Shown: in pieces, positions 53,327 to 61,980 of the stretch
Layout of the letters: every line of letters starts with the position of its first letter
Position numbering within the stretch: position 1 is the stretch's first letter
DNA from: Amantichitinum ursilacus
Lineage (GTDB): Bacteria; Pseudomonadota; Gammaproteobacteria; Burkholderiales; Chitinibacteraceae
NCBI RefSeq assembly: GCF_001294205.1
Contig: NZ_LAQT01000001.1
Span: 496,001-560,000, forward strand
Length of the DNA: 64,000 nt
Reading direction: 5' to 3'
Program-made: the position numbers and the translations under genes
Notes under the pieces: generated by a model
Seen by the model: only the letters and a program-made list of their open reading frames with translations
Told to the model about the DNA's origin: nothing
Databases searched by the model: none

Positions 53327-54367
53327 ATGATTACCGTACAAACCGCGCTTAACCGCCTGATTGATAACAACGAATTGTTCTATGACGAAATGCTGCATCT
53401 GATGCGGCAGATCATGTCGGGCGAAATGCCGCCGGTACAGATTGCCGCGCTGCTAATGGGCCTGCGCACCAAGGTCGAATCGGTCTCCGAGATTGCCGCT
53501 GCCGCCACTGTAATGCGTGAATTCGCCACCCCGGTGGCGGTGCAAGATCGCAGCCATCTGGTCGATATTGTCGGCACCGGGGGCGACAAAGCCCACACCT
53601 TTAATATTTCGACCACGGCGATGTTCGTCACCGCTGCCGCTGGCGCCCGTGTGGCCAAACACGGCAATCGCGCCGTGTCGTCCAGCAGTGGCAGCGCTGA
53701 TGTGCTGGAAAAACTGGGCTTGCGGCTGGATCTAACGCCGGGCCAGGTGGCGCGCTGTATTGATGAGGTCGGCGCCGGCTTTATGTTTGCGCCCAACCAC
53801 CACAGCTCGATGAAGCACGTGGCCGCCGTGCGCAAAGAAATGGGTGTGCGCACCATCTTTAATATTCTCGGCCCGCTCACCAACCCGGCGCAGGCCGATA
53901 ACCAGTTGATGGGCGTGTTCCACCCCGATCTGGTGGGCATTCAGGCGCGCGTATTACGCCAGTTGGGCGGCAAACACGCACTGATCGTGCATGGCAAAGA
54001 TGGTCTGGATGAAATCAGCCTGTGTGATCGCACGCTGGTGGCCGAGCTGAAAGACGGCCAGATCACCGAATTTGAATTTGATCCGCGCGAGCTGGGATTC
54101 GCCTTCTGCCAACCCGTCGACTTGCAAGCCAACAGCGCCGAACATTCGCGCAGCATTGTGCTGGCCGTGCTCGATAATCAAGCTGGGCCGTGCCGCGACA
54201 TCGTGCAGCTGAATGCGGGCGCCGCCATCTATGCCGCCAATGTCACCAGCACGCTGGCCGATGGCGTCAAGCTGGCGGGCGAAACGCTTGCAAGCGGCAT
54301 GGCGCGCGCCAAACTCGACCAGCTGGTCACCTTTACTCACCAGTTTTCTACTCAGGCCGAGGCGTAA
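53327..54367 (+). CDS. trpD: Anthranilate phosphoribosyltransferase
   Basis: A 346-residue enzyme with the PRPP-binding glycine loop [20 protein letters not shown], the [20 protein letters not shown] segment and [20 protein letters not shown]. It joins anthranilate and PRPP. It follows trpG by 45 bases, and ends two bases before trpC. Confidence 0.97.
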   Translation: MITVQTALNRLIDNNELFYDEMLHLMRQIMSGEMPPVQIAALLMGLRTKVESVSEIAAAATVMREFATPVAVQDRSHLVDIVGTGGDKAHTFNISTTAMFVTAAAGARVAKHGNRAVSSSSGSADVLEKLGLRLDLTPGQVARCIDEVGAGFMFAPNHHSSMKHVAAVRKEMGVRTIFNILGPLTNPAQADNQLMGVFHPDLVGIQARVLRQLGGKHALIVHGKDGLDEISLCDRTLVAELKDGQITEFEFDPRELGFAFCQPVDLQANSAEHSRSIVLAVLDNQAGPCRDIVQLNAGAAIYAANVTSTLADGVKLAGETLASGMARAKLDQLVTFTHQFSTQAEA

Positions 54368-54369
54368 TC

Positions 54370-55158
54370 ATGTCGGACATTCTTAACAAGATCCTGGCCA
54401 CCAAGGCCGAAGAAGTCGCCGCCGCGCGCAAACTGATTCCGGCCGCCCGCATCCGTGCCGAGGCCGAAGGCAACCGTGATGTACGCGACTTTGTTGGCGC
54501 AATCCACGCCAAACATGCCCAACAGCAAGCGGGGGTGATCGCCGAAGTTAAAAAGGCCAGCCCGTCCAAAGGCATTATCCGGCCCGACTTTGACCCGGCC
54601 GCAATTGCCGCCAGCTACGCCGCGCATGGTGCTGCCTGCTTGTCGGTGCTGACGGATGTCGAGTACTTCCAGGGCCACGCAGACTATCTGAAAGCCGCAC
54701 GCGCCGCGTGTGATCTGCCTGCGTTGCGTAAAGACTTTATGATCGACGAATACCAGGTCTTCGAAGCCCGCGCATGGGGTGCTGACTGCATTTTGTTGAT
54801 CGCTGCGGCGCTGACGCTATCGCAGATGCAAGACCTGGAAGCCACCGCGCATGCGCTTGGCATGGCTGTATTGGTGGAAGTGCATAACGGCGCGGAGCTG
54901 GAACAGGCACAACGACTGAAGACGCCGCTGATTGGCATCAACAACCGTAATCTGCGCACGTTTGAAGTGAGTTTGCAGACCACCATCGATTTGCTGCGCG
55001 ATATCGACGGCAACCGCACGGTTGTGACGGAGAGCGGCATCGTTACGCCGGATGATGTGGTGTTGATGCGGCAAAACCAGGTGCATACCTTCCTGGTGGG
55101 CGAGACCTTCATGCGGGCGGACAACCCCGGCGCGGCATTGCAGGCGCTGTTCTTTTAA
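54370..55158 (+). CDS. trpC: Indole-3-glycerol phosphate synthase
   Basis: A 262-residue TIM barrel. Landmarks: [20 protein letters not shown] (catalytic Lys/Glu), [53 protein letters not shown] and [12 protein letters not shown]. It closes the indole ring. The frame is open upstream inside trpD, but ATG 54370 is the family start. No trpF is fused or adjacent. A terminator follows, so trpFBA must lie elsewhere. Confidence 0.96.
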   Translation: MSDILNKILATKAEEVAAARKLIPAARIRAEAEGNRDVRDFVGAIHAKHAQQQAGVIAEVKKASPSKGIIRPDFDPAAIAASYAAHGAACLSVLTDVEYFQGHADYLKAARAACDLPALRKDFMIDEYQVFEARAWGADCILLIAAALTLSQMQDLEATAHALGMAVLVEVHNGAELEQAQRLKTPLIGINNRNLRTFEVSLQTTIDLLRDIDGNRTVVTESGIVTPDDVVLMRQNQVHTFLVGETFMRADNPGAALQALFF

Positions 55159-55181
55159 GCCGACCGTCTGGCTAGCAAAGT

Positions 55182-55207
55182 AAGCCTTCCCTGTGGAAGG
55201 CTTTTTT
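55182..55207 (+). terminator. Terminator of the trp operon
   Basis: AAGCCTTCC (55182-55190), loop CTGT, GGAAGGCTT (55195-55203), then TTTT. It lies 23 bases after trpC. Confidence 0.9.
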
Positions 55208-55350
55208 CGTTTTTGCTCGCCGCAATGCGGCTTACAGCTCGCTAGCGCCTGCGCGGCACGCCGGTCTGGCCGCTCATCTTGCGCGCATTAATAGCGATGG
55301 CAATATATTCAAGTCAGGCTATGTATTAATTTCCATACATGGAGACTTGC

Positions 55351-55950
55351 ATGAAACCAACTCTAATTGCAATCGCACTGGCCGTCAGCGGCTCTGCCCA
55401 CGCCGATATCCTGACTTTTGACAACTACGACGGCAGCGGCACCTACCCGATCTACAACACGCTTACCATCTCCGGCTTGGGCGTGCTGAATTCCGGCGAT
55501 GGAGGCACCACACCCCTACCCAATGGCACCACCAAAGCGTTGGTCGGCGCTGCGCCCGATTATCCGGCTACCTATAGCGGCAGCATCAGTTCGCAATTCG
55601 GTTTTATTTTTAATGGCGCGTATATCGCCGGGTATTTCTCTGATGGCTATCCACTGAATGCAGATTGGGTGGGCATTACCGGCTATTACAACGGCCAGTA
55701 TGTGGGCCAGGTGTCAATCAATCCGTACGAAGACTTTAAATGGACTGGCGGTATCAGCGGCGTAGTCAATCAACTGGTGTTTGATGCCACGCCGTCGCGC
55801 CAGATTGCGCGCGGCTGGGTGCTGGACGCCATTGATTACCAACTGACCCCGGTGCCCGAACCGGAAACCTGGGTACTGGCTCTGGTCGGTTTGGTGGGCA
55901 TTGCCAGCCGCTCTCGCGCCAAGGCGCGGCGCCAGGGGGTTGTGGTTTAA
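55351..55950 (+). CDS. PEP-CTERM sorting-domain exported protein
   Basis: A 199-residue secreted protein with a signal peptide (MKPTLIAIALAVSGSAHA, cleavage before DILTF), a low-complexity Gly/Tyr/Thr-rich body and the C-terminal sorting signal VPEPETWVLALVGLVGIASR followed by basic residues (SRAKARR). GGAG is six bases before the ATG. PEP-CTERM proteins are processed by an exosortase and are tied to extracellular polysaccharide; no exosortase is in the window. The body is not a recognised enzyme. Confidence 0.85.
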   Translation: MKPTLIAIALAVSGSAHADILTFDNYDGSGTYPIYNTLTISGLGVLNSGDGGTTPLPNGTTKALVGAAPDYPATYSGSISSQFGFIFNGAYIAGYFSDGYPLNADWVGITGYYNGQYVGQVSINPYEDFKWTGGISGVVNQLVFDATPSRQIARGWVLDAIDYQLTPVPEPETWVLALVGLVGIASRSRAKARRQGVVV

Positions 55951-55972
55951 GACTTGCGCTGCGGCCAAAACA

Positions 55973-55994
55973 AAACCCCGCTGCGGCGGGGTTT
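55973..55994. terminator. Bidirectional terminator between PEP-CTERM and PepSY genes
   Basis: AAACCCCG (55973-55980) pairs with CGGGGTTT (55987-55994), loop CTGCGG. A/T-rich ends on both sides serve both convergent genes. Confidence 0.78.
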
Positions 55995-56018
55995 GCACTT
56001 GTTTTGATCAAGCCGGAG

Positions 56019-57629
56019 TCAAGCTGGATTGGTCACGGCCTGTTCTTCGCGCGCGGGCGGCGCTGACATCGCCCATACGCTATTGCTCTGGCCGTGCAGC
56101 AAACGCAGTCGCGTCAGCTTGGCCAGCCACAGAAAGCCTGCGCCCAGCACCAGCCCCATCGCATCGACACTAAACACCTGCCACTGGCCGTGCCACGGCG
56201 TCAGCAACATATGGTCGCCCGTCGCCACGCCATTGGCGACCGGAATCAGCATCGTCAACACACCCGCCACGCGCAACAACATGATCGCCGCCACAGCGGG
56301 CGGCCGCACAAAGGCGAAGACCACTGCCAGTGCAAAGGTCGAGTACGCCGCGACGCGCTCCCAATGCGGGATATCCAGCGCGCCCATGGCATGCGCCGCT
56401 TGCGTGGCCACAAACGCGGCCGAGATGCCGATGCAGGTACCGATGCAAATGCCGACGGTGGCTTGCGCCATGCGATAGCTGGATGTGGTTTGCCGGTTTT
56501 GCCGCGCTTTGCGGCGTGATTCCACCCAGAGCAGATTGCCGGAATAAAACAGAAACGCCCCGCCCAAGCCCAGGATGAAATACAGCCACTTGACCATATA
56601 CGCGCCATAGCTGCCGAAATGCAGGCTGTACATGCCCGACATGGTGGCGTGGTTGGCATCCCGTTCGCGCGCGGCTTGCACGTCGGTGATCACTCCATCC
56701 GCCATGCGGATGCCGACATTGCCATACGGCGCCAACGATCGATCGCTATCGCCGCGCACGGCCATTTCAGCATTGGCGTCACCGTAATTAAGGATGGTGA
56801 GTGAGGTCGGCTCAAACCCTGGCGCGCGTGCTTCGGCCTTCTTGAGCAATACGTCCAGCGGCAGCATCGGCGCGGCTTTATTGGCCGGTTGGACTTCGCC
56901 GATCACGTCCAGCGCCATATTGACCTTGGGTTCCAGCTTGCCGTCGAAACCCAGCGTATTAAAGCCGGCCAGCAGCAGCGCATACAGGCAGAACACTGCG
57001 CCGGTAATGGCAAAGATCAGGTGGAATGGCAGGCTGACAATGCCAATCAGATTATGCGTGTCTTGCCACAGTTTTTTCAGGTTCTTGCCGGGCCGCAATG
57101 ACAGCAGATCTTTGGTCAGCCGCGGCAAATGAATAATCACCCCCGACACCAGGGCCAGCCCGTACAGCACGCTCACCACGCCCATAAAATAAATGCCGCC
57201 CGCGCTGATGCCCAGCGAGTAATGCACGGCGTTTACAAAACTGGTGAGATCGGCGCGGGTGCCGCCTTCCGGGCCATCCAGCGTGGCCAGCGAGGCATTC
57301 GACCACGCTTTCTTCTTCAGGTCGTACCACCACGCCACATAAGCGCCGCCAGTCTCAGCCGGCAATTGCAGGCTGACGCGCGATTTGATTTCGGGATGCG
57401 CCACCAGCACGCGTTCCAACAGGCGTTCGCCGTCTTTGGGCGTTTCTTGTGCCACGTTGCGCGTACTCGGATCTTGCCAGGCGCGGATGTCATCCTGGAA
57501 TACCGTAATCGCACCGGCATAAAACGCGACAAACAAGGCAAAGCCCGCCAGCAGGCCAGTCCAGGAATGCAGCGCGGTGTACAGACGCAATGTCAGGCCG
57601 CTTAACGACGAAATCTCAGACCAACGCAT
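56019..57629 (-). CDS. PepSY-associated TM protein (iron-regulated, reductase-like)
   Basis: A 536-residue inner-membrane protein. It starts with the PepSY_TM pattern LRLYTALHSWTGLLAGFALF, then VFQDDIRAWQDP, a periplasmic part, AVHYSLGISAGGIYFMGVVS, and KKLWQDTHNLIGIVSLPFHL with conserved His. Several more TM helices follow (up to about residue 520). Relatives in Fur-regulated clusters are thought to reduce siderophore-bound ferric iron. It overlaps the DUF3649-like gene by 14 bases. Confidence 0.87.
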   Translation of the reverse strand: MRWSEISSLSGLTLRLYTALHSWTGLLAGFALFVAFYAGAITVFQDDIRAWQDPSTRNVAQETPKDGERLLERVLVAHPEIKSRVSLQLPAETGGAYVAWWYDLKKKAWSNASLATLDGPEGGTRADLTSFVNAVHYSLGISAGGIYFMGVVSVLYGLALVSGVIIHLPRLTKDLLSLRPGKNLKKLWQDTHNLIGIVSLPFHLIFAITGAVFCLYALLLAGFNTLGFDGKLEPKVNMALDVIGEVQPANKAAPMLPLDVLLKKAEARAPGFEPTSLTILNYGDANAEMAVRGDSDRSLAPYGNVGIRMADGVITDVQAARERDANHATMSGMYSLHFGSYGAYMVKWLYFILGLGGAFLFYSGNLLWVESRRKARQNRQTTSSYRMAQATVGICIGTCIGISAAFVATQAAHAMGALDIPHWERVAAYSTFALAVVFAFVRPPAVAAIMLLRVAGVLTMLIPVANGVATGDHMLLTPWHGQWQVFSVDAMGLVLGAGFLWLAKLTRLRLLHGQSNSVWAMSAPPAREEQAVTNPA

Positions 57630-57876
57630 GGCGCGTACTCCACAAAGCCAGAAAAATCACCGCATTGAACACGAGCAGCACGCCCCACACTGGCAGCGTG
57701 CGCTGCACCCGGGCGCAGATGATCATGATGGCCACCCACAGCGGAAAGAAAAATGCGACGGCCGGCACCAGCAACGACGGCCACGGTGCGGGCCACAGGC
57801 GCATGACGGCGCTAATCAGCGCAATACATAAAGTCAGACCCAAAGTCGCCCCGGCGGCGACGCGCGACCACATCAT
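57616..57876 (-). CDS. Small membrane protein, DUF3649-like
   Basis: An 86-residue protein with three hydrophobic segments (VAAGATLGLTLCIALISAVM, SLLVPAVAFFFPLWVAIMII, LPVWGVLLVFNAVIFLALW). ATG 57876 has AAGGGAG seven bases upstream and overlaps the preceding gene's stop. DUF3649 proteins almost always lie between a DUF3325 gene and a PepSY gene, and the position and TM pattern fit; the sequence match itself is modest. Confidence 0.65.
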   Translation of the reverse strand: MMWSRVAAGATLGLTLCIALISAVMRLWPAPWPSLLVPAVAFFFPLWVAIMIICARVQRTLPVWGVLLVFNAVIFLALWSTRHALV

Positions 57877-58136
57877 GATGCGGCTCCCTTGCGGGCAAAC
57901 AACGCCAGTACCGGCAGCGATAAGGTGCTGAGCATGGCGCAGGCCAACCAGCCCGAGATGCCCGCGCCGATTCCTTCCGCCCATATCCATAACGCAGCGG
58001 CCGGCAATAACAATCCGGCAGCCAGCCAGCGATGACTGCGGTGAAGCGGCACGCTGCGCAGACGCTGGTTGGGCGAAGTTAAATACATCAGCGCCATGCC
58101 TGACCAGGTCAGGGCCAGTGCAATCAATTTGATCAT
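57873..58136 (-). CDS. Small membrane protein, DUF3325 family
   Basis: An 87-residue protein with three TM segments. The N-terminus MIKLIALALTWSGMALMYLT followed by SPNQRLRSVPLHRSHRWLAA is the family signature. It is the first gene of the PepSY cluster, 52 bases after the Fur box at 58189. The open frame extends to 58505, but it is a shadow of the divergent hydrolase gene. No function is assigned to DUF3325. Confidence 0.75.
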   Translation of the reverse strand: MIKLIALALTWSGMALMYLTSPNQRLRSVPLHRSHRWLAAGLLLPAAALWIWAEGIGAGISGWLACAMLSTLSLPVLALFARKGAAS

Positions 58137-58188
58137 TCGGTCGACAGTTCTTGTTTTTTGATAAGGCTTACAGATGCACGAGTTTATT

Positions 58189-58203
58189 TGATAACCGTTA
58201 TCA
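58189..58203. promoter_or_regulatory. Fur box upstream of the PepSY cluster
   Basis: TGATAAC-C-GTTATCA is a perfect 7-1-7 palindrome, matching the Fur consensus TGATAAT-N-ATTATCA in 12 of 14 positions. It lies in the control region of the DUF3325-DUF3649-PepSY operon and about 100 bases before the dienelactone hydrolase. Iron repression of the operon is expected. Confidence 0.85.
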
Positions 58204-58304
58204 TTACCAACTGATTTTTTTGTGTGGAAGTCTGACCGCCCGGGTGGCTGCCTGACGCGCTTTGCGCTACGCTGCTGCGCATCGTCAGCCAAGGAAGCCC
58301 GTTC

Positions 58305-59048
58305 ATGATCATCCAGAGTGCAAGCGTCGATCTGCAAACCCCTACCGGCACCATGCGCACCTATGTGCATCGCCCCAAAACCGATGGCAAAGTGCCCGCC
58401 ATCCTGTTTTATTCCGAGATTTTTCAGCAGACCGGCCCGATCGAGCGCGCTGCGCGTTTTCTGGCGGGCCATGGCTACGCGGTGTTGGTGTCCGAGGTGT
58501 TTCATGAGCTGAACCCGATCGGTACGGTGCTGGCTTATGACGACGCGGGCCGTGACAAGGGAAACGCCGACAAGATGGCCAAGGATGTGCAGGGCTACGA
58601 CAGCGACAATCGCGCCATGATTGAATGGCTAAGCCAGCAAGCGTGGTATGACGGCAAGTTGGGTGCCATGGGTTTCTGCATTGGCGGCCATCTGGCGTTC
58701 CGCGCCGCACTGCAACCGGAAGTGCGCGCGACGGCCTGCTTCTATGCCACTGACCTGCACTCGCAGGTAATTCCCAACCAACCGGGCCAGCACAGCATGG
58801 AACGTCTGGCCGATATCGGCGGCGAACTGCTGATGCTGTGGGGCAAGCAAGATCCGCACATCCCCGCCGCGGGCCGCGCGCAGGTTTATCAACGACTGGT
58901 GCAAGCCGAACGCAACTTTACCTGGCACGAAGTCAACGGCCAGCATGCATTTATGCGTGATGAAGGCGACCGCTATGACGCGCAACTGGCCAGCATCGGG
59001 TATCAGCTGGCGTTTGATTTGTTTGATCGTAATCTGCGCATCGGCTGA
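58305..59048 (+). CDS. Dienelactone hydrolase family protein
   Basis: A 247-residue alpha/beta hydrolase. The Cys nucleophile elbow is GFCIGGH (Cys125), the acid Asp183 in GKQDPHIP and the base His214 in NGQHAFMRDEGDRYD; Glu38 in FYSEIFQQT completes the dienelactone hydrolase pattern. It hydrolyses lactone or ester bonds; no aromatic degradation genes are nearby to set the substrate. It is divergent from the Fur-controlled PepSY cluster. Confidence 0.9.
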   Translation: MIIQSASVDLQTPTGTMRTYVHRPKTDGKVPAILFYSEIFQQTGPIERAARFLAGHGYAVLVSEVFHELNPIGTVLAYDDAGRDKGNADKMAKDVQGYDSDNRAMIEWLSQQAWYDGKLGAMGFCIGGHLAFRAALQPEVRATACFYATDLHSQVIPNQPGQHSMERLADIGGELLMLWGKQDPHIPAAGRAQVYQRLVQAERNFTWHEVNGQHAFMRDEGDRYDAQLASIGYQLAFDLFDRNLRIG

Positions 59049-59081
59049 TGCCCTGATCCAGCCAGGCGGGTTGGCAAAAGC

Positions 59082-59113
59082 ACGGCTCGAACTTCTGGTT
59101 CGGGCCGTTTTTG
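59082..59113 (+). terminator. Terminator after dienelactone hydrolase
   Basis: ACGGC-T-CGAAC (59082-59092) pairs with GTTCG-G-GCCGT (59098-59108) with one central mismatch, followed by TTTTGTTT. Confidence 0.85.
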
Positions 59114-59187
59114 TTTGTGCATGATCGCGATCGACTAATTAATAGGCAAAAACTAACAAACCGCTCGGCAAATACAATTTCTCTTGT

Positions 59188-59202
59188 TGAGAATGATTCG
59201 CA
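59188..59202 (+). promoter_or_regulatory. Fur-box-like site before the ZIP transporter
   Basis: TGAGAAT-G-ATTCGCA fits the 7-1-7 Fur pattern TGATAAT-N-ATTATCA at 11 of 14 positions. It sits 41 bases before the ZIP ATG, in a T/A-rich stretch suited to a promoter. A Zur or Mur site is an alternative because these motifs are alike. Confidence 0.65.
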
Positions 59203-59242
59203 ATAATGCAAGTCACGCTCAAAAGACCACAGGCATAGCGCC

Positions 59243-60103
59243 ATGACCACGCTCATTCTCGATTTCGGCCAGAAACTGACCCAACCCGCCCCGCCCGCGT
59301 GGACGCGCCGGCATTCGCTGTTGGCGGTCATCGCCGCCGCAGTGGTTGCCATGTTTTATTTCGCCACGGCTCACAGCTTGCGCGCAGGCTGGATTGCCGG
59401 TGCGGGTGTGGCGCTGGCCACCAGCGTGGGCGCGGTGCCGGTGGCTTTCGCGCGCAAGTTGCCGCGCTGGCTGGCCGATGGATTGATGCTGGTCGGCAGC
59501 GGCCTGATGGCGACGGTGGCGGTGGCCTGGGTGATTCCGGATGCGTATCACAGCATGAGCAAGCTCGTCGGCAATACGCAGGAAGCGGCGTATGCCATCG
59601 GCACGGTCGTGCTGTTAGGGGCGATGGTGTTTGGCCGTTGGCAGGCTGGCGCCGAGAAAATTGCACAGACCAACTCGGGCAATCGCGAACAACTGGGTTT
59701 GCTGATGTTTGCCTTGGCCATTACCTTGCATAACCTGCCGGAAGGTTTGGCGGCGGGCATTTCGATGGCGAGTCATGGCGCGGGCTTGACGCTGGGCATC
59801 GGCTTGCAGGACGTACCCGAAGGCTTTGCCGTTGCGACCGCGTTGTGGCGTGCTGGTGTTAGCCCGGCCCGGGCGGCCATGGGCGGCGTAGTCAGCGGCC
59901 TGGTCGAATGGGCGGGCGCATTGCTGGGTGCTGCGGCAATTTCGGTCTCGGTGAGTCTGTTGCCGGTGCTGACTGCGTTGGCGGCGGGCGCCATGCTCTG
60001 GGTGATCGGCAAAGACGCCTTGCCGCGCCTGCGGCACGGCCGGCCGCGCGATCTGGCCTATTTTGCAGTGGGTGTTGCGGTGGCTGTGGCGGTGCAGTGG
60101 TAA
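59243..60103 (+). CDS. ZIP family metal transporter
   Basis: A 286-residue membrane protein with eight TM segments. TM4 has ITLHNLPEGLAAGISM (His163, Asn164, Glu167) and TM5 GLQDVPEGFAVATAL (Asp190, Glu193), the metal-binding pair; a usual second His of TM5 is replaced by Gln189-Asp190, as in GufA-like members. It imports Zn, Fe or Mn. The Fur-like site at 59188 points to iron control. Confidence 0.9.
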   Translation: MTTLILDFGQKLTQPAPPAWTRRHSLLAVIAAAVVAMFYFATAHSLRAGWIAGAGVALATSVGAVPVAFARKLPRWLADGLMLVGSGLMATVAVAWVIPDAYHSMSKLVGNTQEAAYAIGTVVLLGAMVFGRWQAGAEKIAQTNSGNREQLGLLMFALAITLHNLPEGLAAGISMASHGAGLTLGIGLQDVPEGFAVATALWRAGVSPARAAMGGVVSGLVEWAGALLGAAAISVSVSLLPVLTALAAGAMLWVIGKDALPRLRHGRPRDLAYFAVGVAVAVAVQW

Positions 60104-60122
60104 TCGCGCGCAGCGACTCAAA

Positions 60123-60464
60123 TCAAACCGAAGTGTGGAGCACCGAGCCGCGCTGATAGTCATCAAAGCCGGTTTCCTGGCCATTGGCGGACACAACCGT
60201 CAACGCCACGGTCAGATCGGGGCTTTTCTTGACGCTGATCCAGCCGCCACTGCCTTGATTAAGTTGTGCAATGGCCGCTTGCAGATTGCCGCCCTGCCCG
60301 CCGCTAAACTGATCCGCCGCCGCGTCTTCAGTGGGTGTGGCCGGGGGCAAGCGTGACGTCGCCGGCGTGTCAGGCTTGCTGGACGGCGGCTGATAAGCCA
60401 GCGCCTCAGCCTGCAGACTGGCCGGGGTGTAAGTGAGCGCCGGGCTGCTGGTGGCGTTTAACAT
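60123..60464 (-). CDS. Hypothetical protein, 113 residues
   Basis: The sequence starts MLNATSSPALTYTPASLQAE and has a Pro/Thr/Ser-rich first half without a signal peptide, then SGGQGGNLQAAIAQLNQGSG and a C-terminal part WISVKKSPDLTVALTVVSAN. No family is recognised. It is convergent with the ZIP gene, 19 bases apart, and divergent from pqiA with a 236-base gap. AGGG lies about 10 bases before the ATG. Codon use fits the neighbours. Confidence 0.6.
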   Translation of the reverse strand: MLNATSSPALTYTPASLQAEALAYQPPSSKPDTPATSRLPPATPTEDAAADQFSGGQGGNLQAAIAQLNQGSGGWISVKKSPDLTVALTVVSANGQETGFDDYQRGSVLHTSV

Positions 60465-60700
60465 GGCACGTAAACCCTGTAATTATCAATATGGGTCGTA
60501 AGAACTTTCCGGGATTTTAATCGCCCCGGTGCGCCGTTGCCAGCCCCGCCTGCGCCGTCTGGCGGCCGCAATCGCGCTGATGGCAAGGCGCAAGAGTGAT
60601 CGCGTTATCCGAGCTACGCTTACAGCGGCCAGCTCCATATTCCCACCCGACTGTCGCTATATTTATGTCATGCTGTCGCCCGAACTGAGCGCCCTGAGCC

Positions 60701-61309
60701 ATGATCGATAGCCATTTAATCGCCTGCCATGACTGTGACCTGCTACTGAAACCGCCTTCGCTGCGGCCCGGTGCGGTCGCCTGCTGTCCGCGTTGCGGCG
60801 CCACGCTGTACCGCGAAATCAAACATGGCCACGAACGGGTGCTGGCGTTTGCGCTGGCGGCCGTGGTGCTTTATCTGTTGGCCAATTGCTTTCCGATCAT
60901 GTCGCTGGAGATTTCTGGCACCAAGGTCTCGTGCACGCTGGTGGGCGCGGCTTTGGCGTTGTGGAATCAAGGCATCCAGACACTTTCCATTCTGGTCATG
61001 GCCACCACCGTGATTGTGCCGGGCCTGCAATTGCTGATCCTGCTTTATCTATTGATTCCGATGCAATTACGCCATATGCCACCCTATGTGCCCGAACTGT
61101 TGCGCACGCTACAGTTGCTGCGGCCGTGGAGCATGATCGAAGTGTTCATGCTGGGCATTCTGGTGTCGCTGTCCAAGCTGGCGGCGATGGCGCAGGTGAT
61201 TCCCGGCATCGCCTTGTGGTCGTTTGCCGTGCTGATGTTCATGATGACGGCGGTGTTTGCCGCGTTTGATGCACGCCGCGTGTGGCGTTTGCTGCCGGTG
61301 ATGCAATGA
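60701..61309 (+). CDS. pqiA: PqiA-type membrane protein, first half
   Basis: A 202-residue protein. An N-terminal zinc ribbon (CHDCDLLL ... CCPRCGATLY) is followed by four TM segments with LYLLANCFPIMSLEISG and RPWSMIEVFMLGILVSLSKL, the PqiA core. E. coli PqiA is one protein with two such modules; here the modules are separate genes overlapping by 4 bases. It probably works with PqiB and PqiC in phospholipid transport between membranes. Confidence 0.9.
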   Translation: MIDSHLIACHDCDLLLKPPSLRPGAVACCPRCGATLYREIKHGHERVLAFALAAVVLYLLANCFPIMSLEISGTKVSCTLVGAALALWNQGIQTLSILVMATTVIVPGLQLLILLYLLIPMQLRHMPPYVPELLRTLQLLRPWSMIEVFMLGILVSLSKLAAMAQVIPGIALWSFAVLMFMMTAVFAAFDARRVWRLLPVMQ

Positions 61310-61980
61310 GCGCCGATCAGCCACACATCAATTCGGATGCCGACAGCGCAACTGCTAAAGCGCCGCTGACCGCAGTACGCGCCGGGCTATTGAATTGCCA
61401 CGCCTGCGGCTTGCTAAGCCGACCCACCGCACACGAGGCCAAGCGCTGTCCGCGCTGCGGCGCGCATCTGCATTCACGCAAGCCCGACAGCATTACCCGC
61501 ACCTGGGCGCTGCTGGCAGCGGCGTTCATCCTTTATATTCCGGCCAATCTGCTGCCGGTGATGCATACCTCGTCGATTCTGTATTCCGAGGACGACACCA
61601 TCATGAGCGGCGTTATTTATTTGTGGACCTCCGGCTCGTGGCCGCTGGCCATTCTGGTGTTTTGCGCCAGCATTACCGTGCCGCTGGCCAAGCTGATTGC
61701 GCTGACCACACTCAACTGGTCGGTGCAGCGCAGCAGTCGCTGGAAGCAGCAAGAACGCGCCAGGCTGTATCGGCTGGTAGAACTGGTCGGGCGTTGGTCG
61801 ATGCTCGATATCTTTGTTGTTGCGTTGATGGTGGGGCTGGTGCATTTCCGGGCCCTGGCCACCATCACCGCTGGCCCGGGCGCGATTGCGTTCGGTGCCG
61901 TGGTGGTTATCACCATGTTTGCCGCCATGACGTTTGATCCACGTTTGATCTGGGACCCCGAGAATAATCAAGATGAATGA
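61306..61980 (+). CDS. pqiA: PqiA-type membrane protein, second half
   Basis: A 224-residue protein with the same layout as its neighbour: zinc ribbon CHACGLLS ... RCPRCGAHLH, TMs with LYIPANLLPVMHTSS and VELVGRWSMLDIFVVALMVG. ATG 61306 overlaps the preceding stop (ATGA). The end overlaps pqiB by 8 bases. With the first PqiA it equals one E. coli PqiA. Confidence 0.9.
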   Translation: MSADQPHINSDADSATAKAPLTAVRAGLLNCHACGLLSRPTAHEAKRCPRCGAHLHSRKPDSITRTWALLAAAFILYIPANLLPVMHTSSILYSEDDTIMSGVIYLWTSGSWPLAILVFCASITVPLAKLIALTTLNWSVQRSSRWKQQERARLYRLVELVGRWSMLDIFVVALMVGLVHFRALATITAGPGAIAFGAVVVITMFAAMTFDPRLIWDPENNQDE

